From the NCBI GenBank assembly GCA_016713035.1, contig JADJPW010000001.1, positions 744,001 to 808,000 of the forward strand: a stretch of DNA of 64,000 nt. The letters run 5' to 3'. Positions 42,289-51,278 of this stretch are shown here, piece by piece. This stretch comes from Verrucomicrobiaceae bacterium (GTDB lineage: Bacteria > Verrucomicrobiota > Verrucomicrobiia > Verrucomicrobiales > Verrucomicrobiaceae). Made by a program: the position numbers and the translations under genes. The first letter of the stretch is position 1, and the number at the start of each line of letters is the position of its first letter. The notes beneath the pieces were generated by a model. It was not told the DNA's origin and ran no database searches. It was given only the letters and a program-made list of their open reading frames with translations.

Positions 42289-44925
42289 ATGAACCTCACG
42301 CTTCATCATTTCCTCAAAGAGTTCCGCCACCTGCGCTGGAAGTGGTTCGCGTGGCTGGCCGTGCTGGTGCTGCAACTGGCGGTGGATGCGGAATGGATCG
42401 TGCCGATGAGGGCGGGAACAGCTTCGCCGACATGGATCGGGCTGCTGCCAGTGCTGGTGTGGGGCGGGGCTTTGATGCTGGCGCTGGGGTATGCGGCGGA
42501 GGATGCGCTGGCGGATGACCGCAGCTTCATCGCGGTGCGTCCGCTCCCGCGCAGTGGCTACTGGTGGAGTCGTGTGCTGGTGTTTTTGCTGATGATCGTG
42601 ATGCCAATGATCGCCGTGGAGGGACTTTTCCTTATCGCATCAGGGGTGCGGGCGCGGGATGTGCTGCTGGGCATGGTGGAGCGCTTCTTCTTCACGGGCG
42701 CGGTGCTGGCCTGGCTTCTGCCGATGCCGCTGATCGCCGCCGGAGCGGTGCGCTGGGTGATCGCGGGTGTGGCACTGCTCACCGCATTGCTTTCAAAATC
42801 ACTGAGCGATCAGGTGCTGCGTGTTTGGCGCCTCAATGATGAGATGCTTTATGCAGATAGCAGTCTCGCCAAGGCGGCTTGGCTGGGTACTGTGGGTATG
42901 ATCGCAATAGCTGTCTGGCAAAAACGCCACCGATGGGCACTGGCACGTCAGCTCACAGCCATCGCGGTACTGACGATGGTGTGCTTCTCGCTAGCCTGGA
43001 CGCCGATGTTTCAGCCCAGCACATGGGCGGGGCGTGAGCCAGAGTGGATCGCGGAGATGGCTAAGAAGCACGCAGAGCTGCCAGCGCCTCATTCCTTCCG
43101 TCTCTATGCCTCCAATGATAGCGAGACAGGGGCCAGCATCATCGAGTTCGATAGTGGTGATTTGATGCCGCTGCCTGCTCCAGCAGAGCTGATGCCGAGG
43201 TGGCGCGTGCGTGAGGCGGTGCTGAGGCAGAAAGATCATACTCTGCATTCCAATCTACGCGGAAACTACTCGTATCGCTTCTTTTGGGCGATGGCTGTCT
43301 TTACCCAGGATGATCCCTGGTTGCTCACGAATCTAGCGGCCCATTTTCCTTCGCAGACGCTCGTCGTGGATCGCTATGGCCAAGCCCGTAACCACTTCGA
43401 TCTCAGCCATTGGCCGATGCCGGATGATTTGACGACTCCAGCCGATATCGAGGCACGATTCGAGGCTGACTGGGTGCGGCAATCCGTGCTGGGGGGCTGT
43501 GAGTTGCGTGCGGGAGCGCGGGTGTGGGCTGATGATGCTGACATGGAGATCGTGGATGTGCGACCGCATGTAGATGGCATGGGTGTAAAACGTCCGGGCA
43601 GCCTCACGATCCTCATCAGGCTGCACAGACGGGATATTGAGACAGGAGGGACTCCATTCACCTATGGCATGGAGATACATCAGGAACTCTATGCGCCCCA
43701 TCAGGCTTTGCTTTGGCAAAATGGAACTGATATTGTGGGCGATTTTCAGATGCGTGCTACGCAACGCGGGCGCACCCGGATGATGCGCAGCCTCACCTTC
43801 AACAAAGTGCTGGTGCCTGGCACGGGCATTCGGGAGGAGGATGTGCCCTCGATGCGCCTCATGCTGCGCAAACAAGACTTCGCAGGCACGAGCACGCACC
43901 GGCTGCGCATCGAAGGCGTCGATTTGAAGGAAAAGCTCCAACGCGAGCCCTGGGCCTATCCCGAGCGGTGCCCGCGTGAGGCGATGAATCCGCGTGCGGG
44001 CTTCCTGCGTGAGTTTCAGCGTATCCCGCAGCCTGCCGCCGATGCGGGGCCGGAGGCGGTGGCGAGGTTCGTGGCGGATGTGGTGACGCTTTCTCATGCG
44101 CTGAGCTGGCGCAGCGATATCAAAAAGGACGGCAGCCTGCATTTCCCTGGTGATGACCGTACGGTGGCCGATGCCGTGGCTCCGTATCTGCTGCGGCATC
44201 CGCAGGTACTCACGCGGCAGCCTTTTGTCTTCGTCTCACAGGATAATCCCTTTGTGCGTGAGCTGCTGGATGCCACGCTGCTGAGGGTAGGCATCCAGGG
44301 CATCACGCGGGAGGCAAATGGCCTGCGGTATGATGGAGGTGGCGATGCTAAGGCAGCCACACCGCGTCTTTTGAATGGCCTGGTCGGTGGCTGGAAAGAC
44401 CTCGCGCCAGCCATCGAGGCCGCTTTGCAGCAGCGGGATGTGAAGCCGATCCTCGCTGTGCATGAGAAATGGCGTGCTGCAATTCGCACGGTGATCCCTG
44501 ATGAGGAGCGGCTGGCGACTTTGAAGCAGAACAAGAGTTTCACCTCCCTGCGCGGCATCCGCAGCGAGGCCGTGCGCGCCCAGGCACGCGAGTGGGTGCG
44601 TCGTGAGTATGAGCTGAGCGTGCCTCCCGCTGTGTCAACCTCCAGCGAACAGCGTCCCCTCGTGGAATGTGCCATCGCCGCTGGCATGGAGACGGCGCTG
44701 GATCGCTATCTGCACGGTCTGCGCTTTTGGAATGAGAAAAAGCTCGATCACGATCACCTCATGGATTTGTCCACGCTGCATCGCCTGCTCGGCGGGCCGG
44801 AGACAAAGCTGGAACTCACCTGGGACGAAGCGCTGCCCTTTCTGCGCCGTGTACGTGAGTTGCGAGCCGCTGATTTCCGCTATGACCCGGCTGCGATGAC
44901 CTGGAACGCGATCCCGAAACCATGA
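42289..44925 (+). CDS. ABC-2-like permease A with very large C-terminal domain
   Basis: The 878-residue protein has about six or seven membrane helices in the first 240 residues (WFAWLAVLVLQLAV, WIGLLPVLVWGGALMLALGY, VLVFLLMIVMPMIAVEGLFL and others). Between helices 2 and 3 is the RPLPRSGYWWSRV motif, of the RPxxR..K/R kind seen in ABC-2 permeases. About 640 soluble residues follow, which I do not recognise; they contain FLREFQRIPQPA, YLLRHPQVLTRQ and a C-terminal DFRYDPAAMTW that recur in permease A'. It starts three bases after the ATPase and overlaps gene B by ATGA. Confidence 0.72.
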   Translation: MNLTLHHFLKEFRHLRWKWFAWLAVLVLQLAVDAEWIVPMRAGTASPTWIGLLPVLVWGGALMLALGYAAEDALADDRSFIAVRPLPRSGYWWSRVLVFLLMIVMPMIAVEGLFLIASGVRARDVLLGMVERFFFTGAVLAWLLPMPLIAAGAVRWVIAGVALLTALLSKSLSDQVLRVWRLNDEMLYADSSLAKAAWLGTVGMIAIAVWQKRHRWALARQLTAIAVLTMVCFSLAWTPMFQPSTWAGREPEWIAEMAKKHAELPAPHSFRLYASNDSETGASIIEFDSGDLMPLPAPAELMPRWRVREAVLRQKDHTLHSNLRGNYSYRFFWAMAVFTQDDPWLLTNLAAHFPSQTLVVDRYGQARNHFDLSHWPMPDDLTTPADIEARFEADWVRQSVLGGCELRAGARVWADDADMEIVDVRPHVDGMGVKRPGSLTILIRLHRRDIETGGTPFTYGMEIHQELYAPHQALLWQNGTDIVGDFQMRATQRGRTRMMRSLTFNKVLVPGTGIREEDVPSMRLMLRKQDFAGTSTHRLRIEGVDLKEKLQREPWAYPERCPREAMNPRAGFLREFQRIPQPAADAGPEAVARFVADVVTLSHALSWRSDIKKDGSLHFPGDDRTVADAVAPYLLRHPQVLTRQPFVFVSQDNPFVRELLDATLLRVGIQGITREANGLRYDGGGDAKAATPRLLNGLVGGWKDLAPAIEAALQQRDVKPILAVHEKWRAAIRTVIPDEERLATLKQNKSFTSLRGIRSEAVRAQAREWVRREYELSVPPAVSTSSEQRPLVECAIAAGMETALDRYLHGLRFWNEKKLDHDHLMDLSTLHRLLGGPETKLELTWDEALPFLRRVRELRAADFRYDPAAMTWNAIPKP

Positions 44926-46609
44926 GCACTCTTCTTCATCTGCCATCATTGACCTACCGCGTGCTTCATCAGCTCCGCGTGGATGCGCGGCGTGATCGCG
45001 GTCTGCTGCTCATGTGGCTGCTGCTGCTTGCTGTTCATGCGCTGGAGCACCTGGATAGGGAAGCACTGCACATGCGGGGTGCCTTCATGCCGGAGGCGCT
45101 GCCGATGGCGGTGGGGCTGCTGCTGGCATGGCGTGTGGTGAAAGCGGATGATCCAGGAAGCGCGGACAGCTCCACACTCACGCGACCCCTGGGGCGTGGC
45201 GCACTGTGGTTGGCCAAGTTCATCGGCATCGCACTCTTTGGCCTACTGCCCTGGCTGCTGGTAAAAGTGCTGGTGTTTCGTGGTTACGGACTCGGCATGA
45301 TTTCATGGCTCGGAGTGGCTATCGCCGTGCTGCTGCCTGCGGCAGTGGGTGTTTTTGCCGCGTGCTGGCTGGCCTGTCTGCGCATGAAAAGCAGCTGGAC
45401 GATCTCGCTGGCTGCACTGGCGTGTCTTTACCTGCTGCTGCCGCAGATCAGCCGTGCGGCTCCAAACTTTAGCTATTTGCATTTGGACGGCCTGCAGTCC
45501 TTCAGCCTGAAGGGGCCAAACGCAGACCTGCATCGCTGTCAGGTCATCGTTGGCATGAGCGGTACGGCGCTGGTGCTGCTGTGGGCATGGTGGCGTGCCA
45601 CTCTGGGACGGGTGCGGTCATGGATGGTGCTCATCATGCTCGCCCTGATCGGAGTGCTGGCTTCGTTTTGGCCGTGGAACTGGCGTGCGCTATCTGCGCA
45701 GGCTTTTTCTCGCGAGCTGCAGCTCCACATCGGCCCTGCGCCGGAAAAGGAGCATCAATCGCTCTGGAGCACGCTGCATCTCAGCGGCCTCGCGCAGGAT
45801 GAAGTGGCCGCGATCATGGCTTTTGCGCCCATTTTGCCCGATGGTAAAAAATGGCCACCGGAGCCTGTGTACACTGATTTCTTCTATTGGGATGAAAAAG
45901 GCCAAAAGCAGTCCTTCTGGCGCTGGATGAATGTGGATCATGCGCAGCGGCTCAGCGGCCTTTTTCCAGCGCAGACCTCCTGGGTGGGTGAGGAGGACAA
46001 AACACGCGATCCGCTTTCCAAAGTCCTCGCCAAAGCAGAGAAGCGACACCCTGGAGCCACGCAAAGTCGCTGGCGACTGCGGCTGGCTGTTCATCGTCTG
46101 CGCAAGGTGCAAGAAAAGCCCCTCGCGGAGGTGCTGCGCAGTGGCTTCACCGCCGCGCCCATGCCGGGATGGCAGTTCGATCTGGTCAAAAACACCATGA
46201 GCGAGTCCAGCCTGAACCTGGAAACACGCCTCTATGAACGCTGGCCGCTCACCGTCCCCAATCTGCCCTGGCGACGCCTCAATGTGCTCGGCCGTCAGCC
46301 AGTCACCAATCTGCTGCTCACCGCTCATGCGCCCGGCATTGATCAAGTCGTCTGCTTGCACGAACCCAGCAACGACTGGTATTATTTTCAGCATAGCTTC
46401 TGGCATCATGAGCATGCCCGCCCGTGTGAGTTTTTTTACCATTGCCGGTCATTCATCAAACCCTCTCCGGCCTCAAAATTTCCGACTGGCTGCAAAGCAC
46501 CCGCCTAGCCCTGTGGTGGCCCGACGAGCTAGGCACGGTCGATCTCGATCTCAGCCCGCAGCAAATGGCAGAGCTGATCAAACTCAACCAGGGGGTGAAG
46601 AAGCCATGA
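44922..46609 (+). CDS. ABC-2-like permease B with C-terminal domain, frame broken once
   Basis: About seven membrane helices occupy residues 25-260 (LLLMWLLLLAVHALEHL, ALPMAVGLLLAWRVV, GIALFGLLPWLLVKVLVF and others) with the motif TRPLGRGALWLAKF. A soluble domain follows (ELQLHIGPAPEKEHQSLWST, GLAQDEVAAIM). As written the frame ends at 46508, but adding one T to the T7 run at 46431-46437 restores a C-terminus, EFFLPLPVIHQTLSGLKISD then WLQSTRLALWWPDELGTVDL, that aligns with the end of gene B'. The TGA is then at 46607-46609, giving about 562 residues. It overlaps gene A and is spaced 161 bases from A'. Confidence 0.72.
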
Positions 46610-46641
46610 GCGGAATCATTCCCTCCTCTGCTCCTCTGCCT

Positions 46642-46730
46642 CTTTGCCCCTCTGCGGTAAAGCTGAGTATTCCAGCGTCATCATTCCCGCGAAGCGTCGA
46701 GGACTTCGATTTTGCCGCAGAGGGGCAAAG
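46642..46730. repeat. Inverted repeat between permeases B and A'
   Basis: CTTTGCCCCTCTGCGGTAAA (46642-46661) pairs with the right arm TTTTGCCGCAGAGGGGCAAAG (46710-46730) with one mismatch; outer bases extend the pairing imperfectly. The CCTCTGC phrases resemble dispersed repeats of this phylum. Confidence 0.7.
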
Positions 46731-46770
46731 GGGCGGAGAAAATTCAGGAATCTAAAATCAGAAATCCTCC

Positions 46771-49374
46771 ATGAATCTCACCCTTCATCATTCGCTCAAA
46801 GACCTGCGCTGGCTGTGGCCGCGGGTGGTGGTGCTCTTGGCGGCGCTAGTCTTTGACTATGCGGTGCAGATGGAATGGCTGTGGCCGATGAGTTCGAGGC
46901 CGACGATTTCGTTTCCGGCGGCGCTTTGGAGTGTGCCAATGTGGATCATCGCGTGGTGGGTGCTGCTCAGCGTGCCGCCGGAGGATGGAGGGCTGGCGTT
47001 TCGGAGCACGAGGCCGGTTTCGCGGCTGCATTATTGGCTGTCGCGGATTTTGACAGGCGCGGTGGCGGTGATGCTGCCGATGGTGATCGAGAATGCAGCG
47101 GTGCTGTTGGCCTACGGTCGTCCGTGGGCGGATGTGGGGCGCGGGGTGTTAGAAACAGGCCTCGCGGTGGCGGTGAGCATGCTGTGGCTGCTGCCGGCGG
47201 GGACACTGTTTCGCGGCTGGGAGAAGTATGTAGCGCTGGTGCTGTTTATCTATTGCGGCTTCGATGGAGGGCCGACATGGATTTTTAAGTGGCTGCACAT
47301 GCCGTATCGCGAGGCGTGGATGTTCATGTGGTATGATTCGAGCCTGACGCTGCGCAGTAGTGCCATTGCTGGGGTGCTGGTGTTGCTATTTGCGTTCTTG
47401 CACTCGCGCAGGCCGATAGGGCGGCTGATGCGATTGGCGGTGCCGGTGGTGATGGGGATGATCTGGACGCTTCCGGCGATGTTTCCGTCTTTTCCGAGTG
47501 CGATAGAGGCTGCGCAGGATGAGGCGCTGGTGAAAAAGCTGACGCAGGATCGTGTCGTGCGCGTGGAGGCGGATCGAGTGGTGGTCAACAAAGGCGGCAA
47601 AGGGCTTGAATTGAAGACACGCATTGAGTTTGGGGAACTGCCGCCAGGGATTGTGCCGGTTTGGCAAGTGGAGAAGCGGCGGATGATGCAGGATGGAAAA
47701 GAACTGCCGGATTTGGCGGAGGTGCGGCTGGATTCGTTCTCTGATGCGACTGACATTGCCTACCTTCCGTTTTGGAAGCCGCTGGTGGATCATGTGCCAG
47801 GCGCATGGGCAGCTGACACGCTGACGAATGCTCGATTGGATGGCAGGACGCGGCTGGCGACGCTTTCGCTGAAGGTGGATGCGCTGAAGCCGATCACGAT
47901 GGAATTGGAGCTTTCGGCGCAGTGGGCGCGGTTACGAGAGCTGGGGCGCATGCCTTTGAAGAATGGTGCGGTGATTCGCACGCCACAGAGCGAGATCGAG
48001 GTGCTGGAGGTGATCGCTGGCATGGACAATCGCGGTAACGAGAGGCGTGTCGCGCTGACTTTGAAGCTACGGGAGCGGCATGTGACCTTTGGTCGTCGGA
48101 ACGCGGTGTTTCCCTTCATGCCGCATCTTTGTCTGTATGCGCCGGAGAAGCGGCTGCTGTGGCAGCAAGCATCCGATGGAGCGCGGTTTGAGCGTGGCAC
48201 GAATCACGGCTGGAGCACGTTTCACCGCGAGATCACCTTTCTTTACGGCGTGCTGGAGCTAGGCACGGGTGTGACGAAGGAGAATCTGGAGCAGCAGGAG
48301 CTGATCTGGATCGGTGGTGAGTTCCTCGGCAGTTCACGGCATGAGGTGAAGGTGGAGAATGTGGTGTTGGGCGAGCAGTGGCGTGAAAAAGACCAGTGGC
48401 CGAAGATGCCGGTGTCGCTAACGCCGAAGAATCCGCGTGAGGCTTTTCTGGAGCATGTGAAGAGCATCCCGCAACCTGCGGAGACGGCGACGAAGGCAGA
48501 AGTCGAGCGATACATCGCGGCGGTGTATGCGGCGGATGTTGTTTTTGAGCATCGAGAAGACTTGGATGGAAATCACGAGCCGAAATGGCCGGGGAATGAC
48601 CTGGAGGTGGCGGAGATCGTCGCGCCTTATGTGGTGAGGGTGCCAGAAGTGCTTTCGAGGTCATCGAAGAAAGGCATGAGTGGTGTGCATGGCTTCATCG
48701 ACTGCGTGATGGGGGAGGCGCTGCTGCTCAAGAAGGTGCCTGGAGTAACCCGTGAGAAGGGAGAGGTGTATGCTCTTTATGCCGCAGGACGGACCGACCC
48801 AGTGAATCCTGAAATACGTCATGGCAAACAATGGCCTCTGAGACTGGCTTTTGCCGGGACGGTGGAGAAGCAGATTGAGGCTGTGCAGACCTGTTTGCGC
48901 TCAGGCAGTGACGAAGCGTTGTGGAGTCTGGAAGTGAAGCCCGCCATTTCCGACGAAGAGGCTTGGGGAGATTTCCAAAAAAGACTCGGGTCGGTTCATT
49001 TGCGCTACCTTTCACAGAGGTCAGGCTATCAGGAGCGAGTGGCGGCTTTGACGAGAGAAGCTTTTTCGGCGCTGCCGCGTGTGACTCAACCAGAACAGCA
49101 TCAACGTGGCATCTTGGAAGCCGCAGTGGCGTTGGGGGATGTGAATGCGTTGGACAGGATACTGCGCGGACTTGCACTGCTGGAATCACAAGACCATGAG
49201 GAAAATCAGCGGCTGGAGTCGGCTCATTCGGCCATTTTTGGACTGAGTGAAGAGAAGACGAATTACAAGACGCTGAAACAGTTTGGCCAGCGGTGCCAGC
49301 ACTTGAGCGTGAAGGATTTTCGATACGACGCGGAGAAGATGCGCTGGGAACTCAACGCGGAGGCAAAACCATGA
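46771..49374 (+). CDS. ABC-2-like permease A', paralogue of permease A
   Basis: The 867-residue protein has the same plan as the gene at 42289: an almost identical start (MNLTLHHSLKDLRWLWPRVV against MNLTLHHFLKEFRHLRWKWF), membrane helices over about 230 residues with TRPVSRLHYWLSRI, then a soluble domain of about 630 residues with FLEHVKSIPQPAET, YVVRVPEVLSR and DFRYDAEKMRWE. The shared landmarks show a duplicated module. Its codons favour G at the third position (GCG, GTG, CTG, CGG), unlike the C-ending codons of smc or the sulfatase. Confidence 0.72.
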   Translation: MNLTLHHSLKDLRWLWPRVVVLLAALVFDYAVQMEWLWPMSSRPTISFPAALWSVPMWIIAWWVLLSVPPEDGGLAFRSTRPVSRLHYWLSRILTGAVAVMLPMVIENAAVLLAYGRPWADVGRGVLETGLAVAVSMLWLLPAGTLFRGWEKYVALVLFIYCGFDGGPTWIFKWLHMPYREAWMFMWYDSSLTLRSSAIAGVLVLLFAFLHSRRPIGRLMRLAVPVVMGMIWTLPAMFPSFPSAIEAAQDEALVKKLTQDRVVRVEADRVVVNKGGKGLELKTRIEFGELPPGIVPVWQVEKRRMMQDGKELPDLAEVRLDSFSDATDIAYLPFWKPLVDHVPGAWAADTLTNARLDGRTRLATLSLKVDALKPITMELELSAQWARLRELGRMPLKNGAVIRTPQSEIEVLEVIAGMDNRGNERRVALTLKLRERHVTFGRRNAVFPFMPHLCLYAPEKRLLWQQASDGARFERGTNHGWSTFHREITFLYGVLELGTGVTKENLEQQELIWIGGEFLGSSRHEVKVENVVLGEQWREKDQWPKMPVSLTPKNPREAFLEHVKSIPQPAETATKAEVERYIAAVYAADVVFEHREDLDGNHEPKWPGNDLEVAEIVAPYVVRVPEVLSRSSKKGMSGVHGFIDCVMGEALLLKKVPGVTREKGEVYALYAAGRTDPVNPEIRHGKQWPLRLAFAGTVEKQIEAVQTCLRSGSDEALWSLEVKPAISDEEAWGDFQKRLGSVHLRYLSQRSGYQERVAALTREAFSALPRVTQPEQHQRGILEAAVALGDVNALDRILRGLALLESQDHEENQRLESAHSAIFGLSEEKTNYKTLKQFGQRCQHLSVKDFRYDAEKMRWELNAEAKP

Positions 49375-49421
49375 GGAGAACACCAATGAAACAGCAAGAT
49401 AGGGGATGGAGCATTCTCAGG

Positions 49422-49588
49422 CGCGGCAGCGTCGTGGAGTGCGGTGGCAAGCGTCAGCGCGACACCGCTGTCGTGTGCTGGACGGAGTTCTTGGTGAGGA
49501 GAGCGTCTTTCCCGCTCTCGACAGCGGTGTCGGCGATGCGCGGCTGCGCCCGCGCATCTTTGCCACCGCACTCCACGACGCTGCCGCG
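49422..49588. repeat. Nested palindromic element between permeases A' and B'
   Basis: The outer arms are perfect over 29 bases: left 49422-49450 (starts CGCGGCAGCGTCGTGGAG), right 49560-49588. Inside is a perfect 14-base pair of arms, CGACACCGCTGTCG at 49460-49473 and CGACAGCGGTGTCG at 49519-49532. A further hairpin GATGCGCG/CGCGCATC lies at 49535-49558. The element fills almost the whole gap. It looks like a MITE- or REP-like unit. Confidence 0.85.
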
Positions 49589-49621
49589 TGCTCGTTACAT
49601 TCTGAGCGAAGGAGGTATGGC

Positions 49622-51148
49622 ATGAATACGAAGGCATCATTGGGGTTTTGGAGCCGGGCGAGGCATCAGTTCATGCACGAGTGGCGTGCGCAGTGGGGGC
49701 TGGTGGTCGTGTGGGTGGGATTGCTCGTGGCGCAGTGGTGGCACTGGAGTGCGGAGGCGGAGTGGCGGCTCCCGATGCCGGGGGCGCTGCCGGGGCTGCT
49801 GGCGCTGCTGATCGTGGTGCGCTCGGCACGGGCAGATGCGCCGGGGAATGTGGAAATAGCCTCGCACACGCGTCCTGTTGGCCGTGGGGCGATCTGGGCG
49901 GGCAAGGTGGCGTTTTTGATGCTGGCGCTGCTTTTGCCGTGGATCGTGCGCGGGGTGCCGCAAGGTTACGAAATGGGTTTTGGTGTGCTGGAGTGGCTTG
50001 GAGTGCTGTTTGGGTGGTTTTTGCCTGCGATGACGATTGGCAGTTTGGCGGCTTCTTGTGCCGCTGCGGGCGATTCGGGGCGCAAAGCGGTGATTTGGGG
50101 GCTGGCGGGCTTTGCGGTGTTCTTGACGCTCTTTTTTCTTTTTGACCCGATCTCACGCCATGATGCGAAACATGGCGCATGGACGGTGGCGAGTGTGCTT
50201 TGGAGTATGACAATGCTCTTCGTGTGGTGGCGAATGAGTTTGCGACGGGATTGGGTGAAGTATTTGGTGAGTGGTGTGGTGCTGGCGGTGCTGGTGGTGA
50301 TGTTTTGGCGGTATGATTGGCGTGAGGTGCCGCCAAGGGCGTTCACGGAGGCGAAGCTGGCACTGCATGTGGGCGAGAAGCCGGATGCGAATGCACAGGA
50401 GCTTTGGGCGGGGCTGTTTGTGACCGGTTTACCACCGGATCATGTGGTGAGCATACTGGAGTGCGGACGCTTCTCTGACTACCTCTACGGAAAGAAGAAT
50501 GAGAATGCGCGGAAGCACTGGATGACGCAGGCGCACACGCGGGCGCTGCTGCCGCATTATCCTGCGGGTTCGCTGTGGCATGGGAATGTGGATTTGGATG
50601 AGCGGGAGGCTTTGAAGAAGTATCTCGACGAGGACCCCAAGTCGCCATTGCGGGTGAAACTGGCGGTGCAGCGGATGGAGCGGGTGCTCTCGATGCCGAT
50701 GAAGCAGCGGAAGCGTCAAAGCGTGATCCTGGAGGCTGGGCGGAGGTTGGAGTTTGGCGTGCGCAGCTTGAATGATGAGCAGAAGCTCTCGCTATGGGCG
50801 CGGCTGCATGAGTTTTACCCGGATGTGCTGCCGAGAGCAGAGTTTGCGCGTTTGAGGCCGTGGAATGGCGCGGTTCCAAAGGCGAATTTTTTGGCACTGC
50901 TGCATTCACCCTCGCTGCAGGAGGTGCGGACGGCGTGTGAAGGGGACTGGAGCTCGTTGTTTTATCAAATCGGCGAGCCTAAGGATTTTTCGTTCACGCA
51001 TCCGAGGCCGCAGATGGACATCGCGGGGCTGACTTTGGAGGACTGGCTCGCAGATTCGGTGCTGGACCTATGGTGGCCGCGTGAGTGTGGCGTAGTGGAG
51101 CTGACGCTGAGCGCGGAGGAGCTGCGGCGATTGCTGGAGAAGAAGTAG
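49622..51148 (+). CDS. ABC-2-like permease B', paralogue of permease B
   Basis: I start at the ATG at 49622 (GGAGG lies 6-10 bases upstream), because a longer frame from 49406 would translate the palindromic repeat. The roughly 508-residue protein has about seven helices with TRPVGRGAIWAGKV, then a soluble part with LALHVGEKPDANAQELWAGL, GLPPDHVVSILE and a C-terminus TLEDWLADSVLDLWWPRECG that aligns with the reconstructed end of gene B. It completes the A-B-A'-B' order. Fourth permease in the locus; no second ATPase follows. Confidence 0.72.
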   Translation: MNTKASLGFWSRARHQFMHEWRAQWGLVVVWVGLLVAQWWHWSAEAEWRLPMPGALPGLLALLIVVRSARADAPGNVEIASHTRPVGRGAIWAGKVAFLMLALLLPWIVRGVPQGYEMGFGVLEWLGVLFGWFLPAMTIGSLAASCAAAGDSGRKAVIWGLAGFAVFLTLFFLFDPISRHDAKHGAWTVASVLWSMTMLFVWWRMSLRRDWVKYLVSGVVLAVLVVMFWRYDWREVPPRAFTEAKLALHVGEKPDANAQELWAGLFVTGLPPDHVVSILECGRFSDYLYGKKNENARKHWMTQAHTRALLPHYPAGSLWHGNVDLDEREALKKYLDEDPKSPLRVKLAVQRMERVLSMPMKQRKRQSVILEAGRRLEFGVRSLNDEQKLSLWARLHEFYPDVLPRAEFARLRPWNGAVPKANFLALLHSPSLQEVRTACEGDWSSLFYQIGEPKDFSFTHPRPQMDIAGLTLEDWLADSVLDLWWPRECGVVELTLSAEELRRLLEKK

Positions 51149-51278
51149 GCGCGGCGGGCGTTTTCTGCGACTTCATGATGAAACGACTGTCTATTCTTCT
51201 CGCCTGTGATTCCAAGGCGCAGGGCACCTTGGGAATGGGACAGCTATTTCAAAATGGATCGCGACTTTTTCTTTAATT

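Noticed and set aside
49406..49621. N-terminal extension of permease B'
   Set aside because: The added 72 codons lie in the palindromic element, and a good ribosome site and start exist at 49622.
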